Part shown: positions 1-6,639 of the stretch, one piece after another | Position numbering within the stretch: the first letter of the stretch is position 1 | Layout of the letters: every line of letters begins with the position of its first letter | Origin: Chloroflexi bacterium RBG_19FT_COMBO_55_16 | GTDB taxonomy: Bacteria; Chloroflexota; Anaerolineae; Anaerolineales; UBA4823 | Assembly: GCA_001795335.1 (NCBI GenBank) | Contig: MGOK01000110.1 | Location: 1 to 11,566 of the forward strand | Reading direction: 5' to 3' | Length of the DNA: 11,566 nucleotides | Made by a program: the position numbers and the translations under genes | Notes under the pieces: generated by a model | Databases searched by the model: none | The model's input: only the letters and a program-made list of their open reading frames with translations | What the model was told of the DNA's origin: nothing

Positions 1-155
1 GGAATTTAGATTCGCGATCTGCAGAAGCGGTGATGGAGTTGTTCGAAGATTTAGTTGCCCGGGGGAAAACGATCTTGATGGTCACTCATGATGGCGACCT
101 GGCGAAACGGGCCAAACGCACCATTGCTCTGGCAGATGGGGTGATCATTAATTAG
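1..155 (+). CDS. ABC transporter ATP-binding protein, C-terminal fragment
   Basis: The last 50 codons of an ABC ATPase are readable from base 3 to the TAG at 153-155; the 5' part lies outside the window. The fragment opens with NLDS, the end of the Walker B/D-loop segment usually reading DEPTGNLDS, and carries the H-loop as VTHD about 28 residues later, followed by the usual tail ending in ALADGVIIN. This spacing is typical of the LolD/MacB/FtsE-type ATPases that power lipoprotein or macrolide export or act with permeases of the FtsX/MacB fold. It would couple ATP hydrolysis at the cytoplasmic face of the membrane to its permease, which is not in this window. The gene stops 22 nt before the 3' end of the convergent minus-strand gene, and no hairpin terminator is visible in that gap. 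Superfamily assignment is firm; the subfamily is inferred. Confidence 0.85.
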   Translation, partial: NLDSRSAEAVMELFEDLVARGKTILMVTHDGDLAKRAKRTIALADGVIIN

Positions 156-177
156 CCCTTGCCAAATCTGAGAAACC

Positions 178-729
178 TTACGCCCAGGATTCCCCGACGA
201 CCTTTTCAGCCTGGATGATCCAACCCTGCAGCTCGAGCCAGATCGACTTCAACTCCTGCTCTACTTCAGTCCTTATCTGGCGCGCTTTGAAGCCCGTGGC
301 TTCCAACGCCTGGTAGTAATAAATCTGGCCTTGATCTGCAAATGGCCCCGAAGCATGGCAACGGATCAAGAAGCGAACGGTCATATTGCGAAGTCGATAA
401 ATGTTACTGGAAGCCCTGTCAAAGCGCTGGGCAAGGTCCAGGTCCCAGCGGCGCAGGGAACCGCGCGCATCTGATATATAGCCGGCTAAAGCGAAGAGCT
501 GCCGGTCGGTTTTATCCAGCACCAACCCAATCTCCGAGGTGCAGATCTTCTGATCATAGAGAGCGTCTCCGAGCAGGTCTGACACGCCCTTCGAGGTCTC
601 ATACCAGGCGAAAATATTTTTCAGGAAGCTCTGCGCCTGTCGTTTTTCTCTCCATTCAGCCAGCCAAGTCAACATAGCGAATCTTATTAATCCTTTTCCC
701 ATCCGATATATAAGAATTATTATATCCAA
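178..729 (-). CDS. hypothetical protein, 183 aa, family not recognised
   Basis: An uninterrupted minus-strand frame with protein-like composition. I do not recognise the family. The first 25 residues are hydrophobic or amphipathic (MDIIILIYRM then LIRFAMLTWLAEW) and could be a membrane-associated helix. The rest looks mainly alpha-helical, rich in aromatic, Arg, Leu and Gln residues, and ends in a Trp-containing segment around QGWIIQAEKVV. No catalytic motif is visible. The start is uncertain. The longest frame begins with TTG at 729, preceded by AGGA with 5 nt spacing. An ATG at 675 (residue 19) is the alternative; the sequence between the two starts lies inside an imperfect inverted repeat and may be leader rather than coding. 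The gene is divergent from the ATPase gene starting at 853 and convergent with the ABC fragment. The opposite-strand frame at 342-677 is judged a shadow. Confidence 0.6.
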   Translation of the reverse strand: MDIIILIYRMGKGLIRFAMLTWLAEWREKRQAQSFLKNIFAWYETSKGVSDLLGDALYDQKICTSEIGLVLDKTDRQLFALAGYISDARGSLRRWDLDLAQRFDRASSNIYRLRNMTVRFLIRCHASGPFADQGQIYYYQALEATGFKARQIRTEVEQELKSIWLELQGWIIQAEKVVGESWA

Positions 730-760
730 GAACTTCCTGGAGTAGATTAAGGTTCGCTAT
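676..760 (-). repeat. nested imperfect inverted repeat at the 5' end of the 183-aa gene
   Basis: The outer arms ATAGCGAA (676-683) and TTCGCTAT (753-760) are exact complements and extend imperfectly inward through TTAAT-like sequence. An inner imperfect pair, GATATATAA (706-714) and TTATTATATC (718-727), lies between them. Transcribed from the minus strand, the outer 3' arm would abut the ATG at 675. The structure could therefore fold in the leader and hide that start, or it could be a protein-binding site. Pairing is seen directly; function is inferred. Confidence 0.4.
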
Positions 761-776
761 ATTTATTAGAATAAAT
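761..776. repeat. short AT-rich palindrome, operator-like
   Basis: ATTTATT, a 2-nt AG spacer, then AATAAAT: a perfect 7-2-7 inverted repeat in the divergent intergenic region, about 35 bp upstream of the TATAAT box of the ATPase gene. It has the size of a dimeric regulator site. In such AT-rich DNA chance occurrence is quite possible. Confidence 0.3.
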
Positions 777-794
777 CTCAGTCGAACCAGCTAA

Positions 795-833
795 AAATAC
801 AAATCTAGATTATAATAAACTCGTTTTGTATTT
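795..833 (+). promoter_or_regulatory. promoter -10 box flanked by a 9-bp inverted repeat
   Basis: A perfect TATAAT sits at 811-816, about 37 nt before the ATG at 853, giving a predicted start of transcription near 823. No good -35 hexamer lies 16-18 bp upstream. The box is flanked by an exact inverted repeat, AAATACAAA (795-803) and TTTGTATTT (825-833), and overlaps the palindromes AATCTAGATT (802-811) and ATTATAAT (809-816). The arrangement suits a repressor covering the promoter, or an activator-dependent promoter lacking a -35 box. It presumably drives the ATPase and SNF2 genes. Confidence 0.5.
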
Positions 834-852
834 CGATCGCAGAGGGATGGTT

Positions 853-2247
853 ATGTTCATCGACCGTGAAGCAGAATTAGCGCAATTAGAAACCTTATAT
901 GCCTTGGAGCGGGCGGATCTATTTGTCTTGTATGGGCGCAGGCGGGTCGGCAAAACCGAACTCTTACGGGCTTTTTGCGCCGGTAAGCCGCATATTTTCT
1001 TCATCGCTACCTTAAGTTCCGACCGCGACCAACTGGCGACTTTTTCGCAAGAGATCTATAGCCTGACCCACGCTGAGGTCCCTGAGGGCTTTACGTTTCC
1101 TTCCTGGGAGGCGGCATTGCGCGCCCTGGCTGAGTTACCTGGGCACCCGATCGTGGTTATGGATGAATTCACCTATCTGATCGGCGGAAACAAGGCTATC
1201 CTATCCATTTTGCAGAAAGTGTGGGATGAAACCCTGCGGAACTCGAAGGTTTTCCTGATCCTATGTGGCTCTTATATCGGGATGATGGAAACCGATGTGC
1301 TGGGCTATAAAGCTCCCTTATACGGTCGCCGGACGGGTAATTTATTACTCAATCCACTCGAATTGCCAGCAGTTCCAGCCTTCTTCCCTGGTTATACCCC
1401 AATTCAGCAGATCGAGGCTTGGGCTGTCCTGGGCGGGATGCCTTATTACCTGGCTGCCTTCTCGGATAATGTGAATATCTTTGCCAACATCCGCCAGCAG
1501 ATTCTGGACATGCATGGACTGCTGTACCACGAGCCACGCTTGTTGCTCATGGAAGAGCTACGCGAACCGCGTAACTATTTTTCCATCCTGCGCGCCATCG
1601 CCCAAGGTCGGACTCGATTAAACGAAATCGCCCTGAAGTCTGGGGTTGGAAACAGCCCGATGACAGCCCGTTACCTGGATCTGCTCCAACAAATGCGCCT
1701 GATTTACCGCAGGGTACCGGCAACGGAAAACCAGCCCGAAAAGAGCAAAAAAGGTCTCTATCATATTGTTGATCCTTTCCTGCGTTTCTGGTTCCGTTAT
1801 GTGCATCCCTATCAGAATTCGCTGGACCTGGGCATGAGCGATGGAGTGTTGGCGCAGCGAGTGCGTCCAACCTTTGATCAGTTTGTAGGCTATGCGTTCG
1901 AGGATGCAGCCCGGGCTTATATTGCCCGGCTGGCTCGCAGTGGAAATTTATCTTTTTTACCGGAGCGGATTGGCAGCTGGTGGGATCAGACTGGCGAGAT
2001 CGACGTCGTAGCTGTAAGCGATAGCGAGGAAGCGCTCCTGGTAGGAGAGTGCAAGTGGTCTGTCAACCTCGTTGGAACAGACATTTTGGAAGACCTGAAT
2101 AACAAAACTCGAACTATATTGACGGCCGGCCGGTGGACAAATGTCTTTTATTACCTGTTTTCCAGGTCTGGATTTACTCCTGAATTGCAAGTCAAAGCCG
2201 GGCGAGAAGGGATACAATTGGTTTCGGCTGAGGAGTGTCTCCACTAG
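853..2247 (+). CDS. archaeal-type AAA ATPase with C-terminal PD-(D/E)XK nuclease-like (DUF234) region
   Basis: A 464-residue P-loop ATPase of the archaeal ATPase_2/DUF234 group. It opens with the family's usual MFIDREAEL. Walker A is GRRRVGKT (residues 28-35) and Walker B is IVVMDEF (100-106). The middle contains CGSYIGMM and LYGRRTGNLLLNPL, which fit this family, followed by a winged-helix-like stretch with SPMTARYLDLLQQMRLIYR. The C-terminal tail has FEDAA (E350), GEIDVV (E382, D384) and VGECKW (E399, K401), matching the spaced acidic and Lys residues of a PD-(D/E)XK nuclease fold. Length is typical. The ATG at 853 was chosen over TTG 826 and ATG 847 because AGAGGG lies 6 nt upstream and the protein then begins at the conserved segment. 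The SNF2 gene follows after 14 nt, suggesting co-transcription. These proteins are widespread with mostly unknown roles; the nuclease activity is inferred from motifs only. Confidence 0.85.
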   Translation: MFIDREAELAQLETLYALERADLFVLYGRRRVGKTELLRAFCAGKPHIFFIATLSSDRDQLATFSQEIYSLTHAEVPEGFTFPSWEAALRALAELPGHPIVVMDEFTYLIGGNKAILSILQKVWDETLRNSKVFLILCGSYIGMMETDVLGYKAPLYGRRTGNLLLNPLELPAVPAFFPGYTPIQQIEAWAVLGGMPYYLAAFSDNVNIFANIRQQILDMHGLLYHEPRLLLMEELREPRNYFSILRAIAQGRTRLNEIALKSGVGNSPMTARYLDLLQQMRLIYRRVPATENQPEKSKKGLYHIVDPFLRFWFRYVHPYQNSLDLGMSDGVLAQRVRPTFDQFVGYAFEDAARAYIARLARSGNLSFLPERIGSWWDQTGEIDVVAVSDSEEALLVGECKWSVNLVGTDILEDLNNKTRTILTAGRWTNVFYYLFSRSGFTPELQVKAGREGIQLVSAEECLH

Positions 2248-2250
2248 GAG
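2246..2250 (+). promoter_or_regulatory. ribosome binding site overlapping the upstream stop codon
   Basis: AGGAG shares the AG of the ATPase stop codon TAG (2245-2247) and lies 11 nt before the ATG at 2262. A ribosome ending the ATPase would be positioned over the SNF2 initiation region, which favours coupled translation and supports the ATG at 2262 as the start. Confidence 0.6.
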
Positions 2251-2261
2251 AAGCGTAAGTC

Positions 2262-5200
2262 ATGCAAGTTTTGCACGCCCACTGGAAACCACCCCGCTCG
2301 CCGACTGATACCGGCGGTGTGCTCTTTTGGGCTGAGACGTCCGAGGTAATGCCCCCTGTGTGGCAGCGCGGCCGCTTGCCACAGAACCCCAGACCCAAGG
2401 ATCATCCGTTCTGCGCCCCGCCAAAGGTAGTGCGGCCAATCCTTGGACGTAAGGACGATGAGCGGGTGGTAACGCTCCGCTTGCCCACAACACGCAGCGG
2501 CCCGCAGCCCTCGCCACGCCTGGTGCACGATTGGGAGCTTGACCAGGATACTCAGCCCTTCCTGGCCCCCTGGATGGTCAAAGGCGTGTGGCTGTCAACC
2601 GTCGACGCGTTCCAGGTGTTGATTGACCTGCCAACCTTGGGGGAAAACGACGATACAGCCGCGGTGCAATTCAGATTGGGCGACGACGCCCGCTACTGGC
2701 ACGATACTGCCACGCTGGCGCTGGAAACGCTGGCCGCCCACGAGCTTGTACCCATCCTGGTTCCTGCCGAGGCCGACAGGAAAACATTTCACGCCCGCTG
2801 GCTGCCCGTGCTGGACGGCCCAAAAGATGCGCCGCGCCTGGCACAGTTGGAAGCCGCCATGCCGCCCGTCTGCCGCGCCGAAGTAAGCCTGCGCAGTGAG
2901 CCGCCTTCGCCGCGCGCCTTGCTCTCTACTTTCCTGAATACGTTTTGCGACGCCCTAGCCCGCCGCTGGGGGCAATCCGCCGCGCTGCACTTCGCCACCT
3001 GGCAGGACGACATTGCCCGGCGCTGGCTGGCAGCGCTCTTTCGCGACGACCCGACAGTGGAAGCCTCTCCTGCTCAATTGCAGGCCCTCGCCACCAGCCA
3101 CCGGGTATGGATGCGCAACTTACATATCGCCGGCGACGCCATCTTTCGTATTGCTTTCCGCCTCGAATCTCCCCTGCAGCAAACCGAAAAATCGGAACCC
3201 GACTGGCAACTTCACTACCTGTTGCAAGCGCGTGACGATCCCAGCCTGCTGGTCCCCGCTGAGGCAGTCTGGAAGACACGTGGCAGCGTGCTCAAACAGT
3301 TAGATCGCCGCTTCGAGCAGCCCCAGGAGAAACTCCTGGCCGGGCTGGGCTACGCAGCGCGCCTGTTCCCATCCATTGCAGAAAGCCTGAAGGGCAAGCG
3401 CCCCACATCCCTCGCTCTGGACACCCAGGCTGCATACATATTCCTGCGGGAAATCGCTCCTCTGCTGGAGGGGGCCGGGTTTGGATTGCTCGTTCCTCCC
3501 TGGTGGAACAAGCCAGGAGCGCGGTTGGGCGTGCGCCTGCGGATGAAGCCCACTCAGGGAAAGAGCGCCGACGTCATCCCCAAGGGGAAACTATCTCTCG
3601 AAAACCTGGTCAGTTACCAGTGGGAGCTGTCGCTCGGGGATACGACCCTTACCAAAGAGGAATTCCGCGCCCTGGCAGCGCTCAAATCCCCGCTTGTGCA
3701 AATCCGCGGCCAGTGGGTGCAGCTGGACGCCGAGCAGATCGAGGCTGCCATCCGGTTCTGGGAGAAGCAGCAAATCGAAGGGCAAATGGATCTGCTGGAC
3801 GCCCTGCAATTTGGGCTGGGCGCGCAGACCACCCAGGCCGGCCTGCCGATTGACCAGGTGATTCCCGAAGGGTGGCTGTCCGAATGGTTGGAACGGTTTA
3901 GCCAGTCCGACCGGTTTACCGAGTTACCCCAACCCGCCGGGTTGCTTGGGGAACTGCGCCCCTACCAGCGGTATGGTTACTCCTGGCTGCACTTTCACCG
4001 TCGCTGGAGGTTGGGGGCCTGCCTGGCCGACGACATGGGCCTGGGCAAGACCATCCAGGCGATCGCGCTGCTGCTCAATGAAAAAGAGACGCTCGGGACT
4101 TTACCTGCTCCCACGCTGCTGGTCTGCCCCACATCAGTAGTGACCAACTGGGAGCGCGAAATCCAACGGTTCGCGCCGTCCCTGACCACACTCGTCCACC
4201 AGGGTGTGAATCGCCTGCGCGGCGAGGAGTTTATCCAGGCTGCCCAATCCGTGGATATGGTGCTCACCAGCTACGCTCTGGTGCGGCAGGACGCCGAGAC
4301 CATGCAATCGGTCTCCTGGTTGGGAGTGATCCTGGACGAAGCCCAGAACATCAAGAACCCCTCTGCCAAGCAATCTCAGGCAGCGCGGAAACTATCCGCA
4401 GACTTCCGCCTGGCCCTGACCGGCACGCCGGTGGAGAATCGCCTCTCCGAGCTGTGGTCGATCATGCACTTCCTGAACCCGGGCTACCTGGGGACCCGCG
4501 AGGCGTTTCGCAGCAACTTCGCCTTGCCCATCGAACGCTATAACGACGAAAATGCCCTTCACCGCCTCAAGAAACTCGCCGCGCCGTTCATCCTGCGGCG
4601 GGTGAAGACCGACCCACGCGTCATCCAGGATTTGCCCGAAAAAGTGGAAACGAAGGTTTACTGTCATTTGACCGAAGAGCAGGCCACGCTGTATGAGGCA
4701 GTGGTGCAGGACGCCGTGCAGCAGATCGAGAAGAAAGAGGGCATGGAGCGGCGCGGCCTGGTGTTGAGCATGTTGATGCAGCTGAAGCAGATTTGCAACC
4801 ACCCCATCCAATACCTGCACCAGATTGGCAAAGATGGCGACGGCTTGGACAAAGCACTGGTCGGGCGCAGCGGCAAGCTCGAACGCCTGGCCGAGATGCT
4901 GGAGGAAATCCTGGCAGAGGGCGACCGGACATTGATCTTCACCCAGTTCGCCGAGATGGGCCAACTGCTGGCGCGCTACCTGCCTCAAGCGGTGGGCGCG
5001 GCAAACCAATTTCTGCATGGCGGCACCCCGGCGAAGGCACGCGACCAGATGGTGAAGCGCTTCCAGGAGGACGAGCACGCACCCCCGATCTTCATCCTGT
5101 CGCTCAAAGCAGGTGGCACAGGTCTGAATCTTACCCGCGCCAACCATGTCTTCCACTTCGACCGCTGGTGGAACCCCGCAGTAGAAGACCAGGCCACAGA

Positions 5201-5399
5201 CCGCGCCTTCCGGATCGGGCAAAAACGCAATGTGCAGGTGCACAAATTCGTCACCGTGGGCACAATGGAAGAGATGATTGACGATATGATCGAGAGCAAG
5301 AAAGGCCTGGCGCAGGCCGTGGTCGGCAGCGGCGAGCAGTGGCTAACCGAGCTTTCGACGGATGAGTTGCGGGAACTGGTGAGGCTTAGGAGACAGTAG
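2262..5399 (+). CDS. SNF2-family DEAD/DEAH-box ATPase (SNF2 helicase)
   Basis: A full-length 1045-residue bacterial SNF2 ATPase, predicted to translocate on double-stranded DNA and remodel bound proteins in the cytoplasm. The N-terminus (LHAHWKPP, VLFWAE) and the region around residues 370-500 (WELSLGD, LTKEEFRALAALKSPLVQIRGQW) match the SNF2-associated DUF3670-type domain. Helicase motifs follow in order: motif I DDMGLGKTIQ (590-599), motif II ILDEAQNIKN (DEAQ at 692-695), motif III LTGTPVENRLSELWS (from 719), motif V LKAGGTGLNLT (948-958), and motif VI DQATDRAFRIGQ (976-987). RIGQ and FDRWWNP are diagnostic of SNF2. No SWIM domain is fused; a SWIM protein is encoded next. No truncation or frameshift is seen. 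GC content is clearly higher than in the gene before it (for example, 40 of 60 bases at 4021-4080 against 28 of 60 at 1201-1260, counted by hand). Biological role in this organism is unknown; gene regulation, repair or defence are all possible. Confidence 0.95.
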   Translation: MQVLHAHWKPPRSPTDTGGVLFWAETSEVMPPVWQRGRLPQNPRPKDHPFCAPPKVVRPILGRKDDERVVTLRLPTTRSGPQPSPRLVHDWELDQDTQPFLAPWMVKGVWLSTVDAFQVLIDLPTLGENDDTAAVQFRLGDDARYWHDTATLALETLAAHELVPILVPAEADRKTFHARWLPVLDGPKDAPRLAQLEAAMPPVCRAEVSLRSEPPSPRALLSTFLNTFCDALARRWGQSAALHFATWQDDIARRWLAALFRDDPTVEASPAQLQALATSHRVWMRNLHIAGDAIFRIAFRLESPLQQTEKSEPDWQLHYLLQARDDPSLLVPAEAVWKTRGSVLKQLDRRFEQPQEKLLAGLGYAARLFPSIAESLKGKRPTSLALDTQAAYIFLREIAPLLEGAGFGLLVPPWWNKPGARLGVRLRMKPTQGKSADVIPKGKLSLENLVSYQWELSLGDTTLTKEEFRALAALKSPLVQIRGQWVQLDAEQIEAAIRFWEKQQIEGQMDLLDALQFGLGAQTTQAGLPIDQVIPEGWLSEWLERFSQSDRFTELPQPAGLLGELRPYQRYGYSWLHFHRRWRLGACLADDMGLGKTIQAIALLLNEKETLGTLPAPTLLVCPTSVVTNWEREIQRFAPSLTTLVHQGVNRLRGEEFIQAAQSVDMVLTSYALVRQDAETMQSVSWLGVILDEAQNIKNPSAKQSQAARKLSADFRLALTGTPVENRLSELWSIMHFLNPGYLGTREAFRSNFALPIERYNDENALHRLKKLAAPFILRRVKTDPRVIQDLPEKVETKVYCHLTEEQATLYEAVVQDAVQQIEKKEGMERRGLVLSMLMQLKQICNHPIQYLHQIGKDGDGLDKALVGRSGKLERLAEMLEEILAEGDRTLIFTQFAEMGQLLARYLPQAVGAANQFLHGGTPAKARDQMVKRFQEDEHAPPIFILSLKAGGTGLNLTRANHVFHFDRWWNPAVEDQATDRAFRIGQKRNVQVHKFVTVGTMEEMIDDMIESKKGLAQAVVGSGEQWLTELSTDELRELVRLRRQ

Positions 5400-5400
5400 C

Positions 5401-5435
5401 GGTAGACAGGATACGGTTGACGGAAGACGGTAGAC
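5401..5435 (+). repeat. degenerate tandem heptamer array (GGTAGAC-type, 5 units)
   Basis: Starting two bases after the SNF2 stop codon, five head-to-tail 7-mers fill 35 bp. Units 1 and 5 are GGTAGAC; unit 3 is GGTTGAC and unit 4 is GGAAGAC; unit 2 is AGGATAC. Two inverted copies, GTCTACT and GTCTACG, follow at 5449-5462. The whole 71-nt SNF2-SWIM spacer is thus made largely of this heptamer in both orientations. It resembles the short tandem heptamer repeats scattered between genes in some bacterial genomes. Confidence 0.7.
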
Positions 5436-5459
5436 TTTATACAAGCCCGTCTACTGTCT
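5425..5459 (+). promoter_or_regulatory. 11-bp hairpin just upstream of the SWIM ribosome binding site
   Basis: AGACGGTAGAC (5425-5435) pairs with GTCTACTGTCT (5449-5459) across a 13-nt loop; all 11 positions pair, one as G-U. The stem ends 2 nt before GGAGG (5462-5466), which is 4 nt from the SWIM ATG. A second possible partner for the 3' arm is AGACAGTAG (5391-5399), covering the SNF2 stop codon. No U-run follows, so this is not a typical intrinsic terminator. It may tune SWIM translation or message stability relative to SNF2. Confidence 0.55.
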
Positions 5460-5470
5460 ACGGAGGCTTA

Positions 5471-6358
5471 ATGGCACGCAGACGCAGTTACTACAACTAT
5501 TACACCGATTTCGAACCGACGCGGCCCATCGAGACTAAGGACGGGATCAAAGCTCGCAGTCAGCGTGGGGCTTTTACCAAGAACTGGTGGGCGATGCGCT
5601 GGATCGAGGCGATGGAACGGCTGGTAGACGCAGGCCGGCTGTCGCGCGGGCGCAGCTACGCCCGGAAAGGGCAGGTGCTCTCCATCGAGGAGGTCGAGGG
5701 TGGTATAGAAGCCCGCGTGCAGGGATCGCGTCCCAAGCCCTACAAAGTCAAGATCCAGGTCATGCCGCTGACAGACGCCCACTGGGAAAAGGTCGTTGCC
5801 GCGCTGGCCGAACAGGCCCTTTTCACCGCCCAACTGCTGGCGGGTGAAATGCCAGCAGACATCGAAGATGCCTTCAAGACCGCTGGGGTGAGCCTGTTCC
5901 CCGCCAAGCGCGGCGATCTGACCACCGACTGCTCGTGCCCTGACTGGGCCAATCCTTGCAAACACGTCGCCGCCACCCACTATATCCTGGGCGAGCGTTT
6001 CGACGAAGACCCCTTCCTGCTCTTCCGCCTGCGTGGGCGCTCCCAGGAACAGATTTTACAAGCCCTGCGCCAACAACGGGCAGGCCAGGAGGCCGTGGAA
6101 GATAAGGAAGAAGAACCCGAGGTAGCGATTCCCCTGGAAGAGACCCTGGCGCGATTTTGGGATTTGGACGAGCCGCTGGGGCAGTTCTCGGTTGCCATCC
6201 GGTCCCCCTCCATCGAGATGCCGCTGCTAAAGCGCCTGGGCGAACCGGCTTTTGTCTCTGAGCCCGGTCTGCAGCCCTTGCTCGGGCCGGCGTATCAGGC
6301 CATTAGCCAGACCGCTTTGGAAGTCGCGTTTGGGGAGGGAACGGACTCCGGGGCATGA
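5471..6358 (+). CDS. SWIM zinc-finger domain protein, SNF2 partner
   Basis: A 295-residue protein beginning MARRRSYYNYYT; ATG 5471 is preferred over the longer frame from 5417 because GGAGG precedes it by 4 nt and the extra N-terminal residues are encoded by the heptamer repeat. The SWIM motif reads CSCPDWANPCKH: C154, C156, C163, H165, the CxCx(n)CxH zinc ligands, followed by AATHYILGERFDEDPFLLFRLRG, as usual in bacterial SWIM proteins. The upstream part (residues about 30-150) has RGAFTKNWWAMRWIEAME and VQGSRPKPYKVKI, also typical of the family. A Glu-rich linker near residue 215 precedes a variable C-terminus. SWIM domains bind nucleic acid or protein, and are frequently fused to or adjacent to SNF2 ATPases, so this is probably a DNA- or partner-binding subunit for the gene upstream. 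GC content matches the SNF2 gene. It ends in ATGA, overlapping a doubtful 60-codon frame. Confidence 0.92.
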   Translation: MARRRSYYNYYTDFEPTRPIETKDGIKARSQRGAFTKNWWAMRWIEAMERLVDAGRLSRGRSYARKGQVLSIEEVEGGIEARVQGSRPKPYKVKIQVMPLTDAHWEKVVAALAEQALFTAQLLAGEMPADIEDAFKTAGVSLFPAKRGDLTTDCSCPDWANPCKHVAATHYILGERFDEDPFLLFRLRGRSQEQILQALRQQRAGQEAVEDKEEEPEVAIPLEETLARFWDLDEPLGQFSVAIRSPSIEMPLLKRLGEPAFVSEPGLQPLLGPAYQAISQTALEVAFGEGTDSGA

Positions 6359-6486
6359 GCCATCGCGAGCGATTGTTCGCATCCCTAGTGCAATTCTTTG
6401 CGAGAATGAACCATAAACGGTTTGCCCGCAATAGCCATTTTAGGTCAGCCTGTACAGGTTTGAGCACAACCTCGGGCCTTTGCGAG

Positions 6487-6528
6487 CACTTTGAAAGTGA
6501 AAATTTTGACGCAGAACCCGATCACTTT
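6487..6528. promoter_or_regulatory. CACTTT/AAAGTG half-site cluster, possible operator
   Basis: Three copies of one 6-mer lie close together: CACTTT (6487-6492) and AAAGTG (6494-6499) form a 13-bp perfect palindrome around a central G, and TCACTTT (6522-6528) forms a second inverted repeat with AAAGTGA (6494-6500). The cluster spans the -35 box and spacer of the upstream promoter and ends just before the -35 box of the downstream one, where a repressor would act. No cognate regulator gene is recognisable nearby. Confidence 0.4.
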
Positions 6529-6534
6529 TATATT
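6506..6534 (+). promoter_or_regulatory. sigma70-type promoter P1
   Basis: TTGACG (6506-6511), a 17-bp spacer, then TATATT (6529-6534): five of six consensus matches in each box at ideal spacing. It reads towards the giant helicase gene; predicted transcription start is near 6541. Confidence 0.55.
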
Positions 6535-6562
6535 TGACACCTTCTGCTCTCTCCTTTACAAT
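6534..6562 (+). promoter_or_regulatory. sigma70-type promoter P2
   Basis: A perfect TTGACA (6534-6539), 17-bp spacer, and TACAAT (6557-6562, five of six matches). It is the best promoter in the window and begins on the last base of the P1 -10 box. Predicted start near 6569 leaves a leader of roughly 70-110 nt before the helicase gene. It indicates that the helicase gene is transcribed independently of SNF2-SWIM. Confidence 0.65.
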
Positions 6563-6639
6563 TCTTATATCCCGAATACCTCGAACTTTTCATCTGAGCG
6601 ATCATTGGTAGGGGAATCAGTAAAACAAACAAGCAACTC

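Noticed and set aside
342..677. 111-codon plus-strand frame opposite the 183-aa gene
   Set aside because: Composition rich in Arg/Ser/Pro/Gly, no ribosome site, no motif; the minus frame is longer and has more protein-like composition.
4335..4346. DEAQ instead of DEAH in SNF2 motif II as a possible defect
   Set aside because: DEAQ is a normal motif II variant in SNF2-family ATPases; both acidic residues are present.
4392..5243. 283-codon open frame antisense to SNF2
   Set aside because: It lies wholly opposite the conserved SNF2 helicase motifs. Its length follows from the high GC content and codon bias of the sense gene; the product is low-complexity in His/Gln/Cys.
6456..6472. AGGTT/AACCT hairpin downstream of the SWIM gene as a terminator
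   Set aside because: Only a 5-bp stem with a 7-nt loop and no T-run after it.
6355..6537. 60-codon frame starting in an ATGA overlap with the SWIM stop codon
   Set aside because: The overlap looks like translational coupling, but the encoded sequence has no recognisable pattern, is rich in His/Arg/Ser, lacks its own ribosome site and runs into the helicase promoter region. Likely chance.
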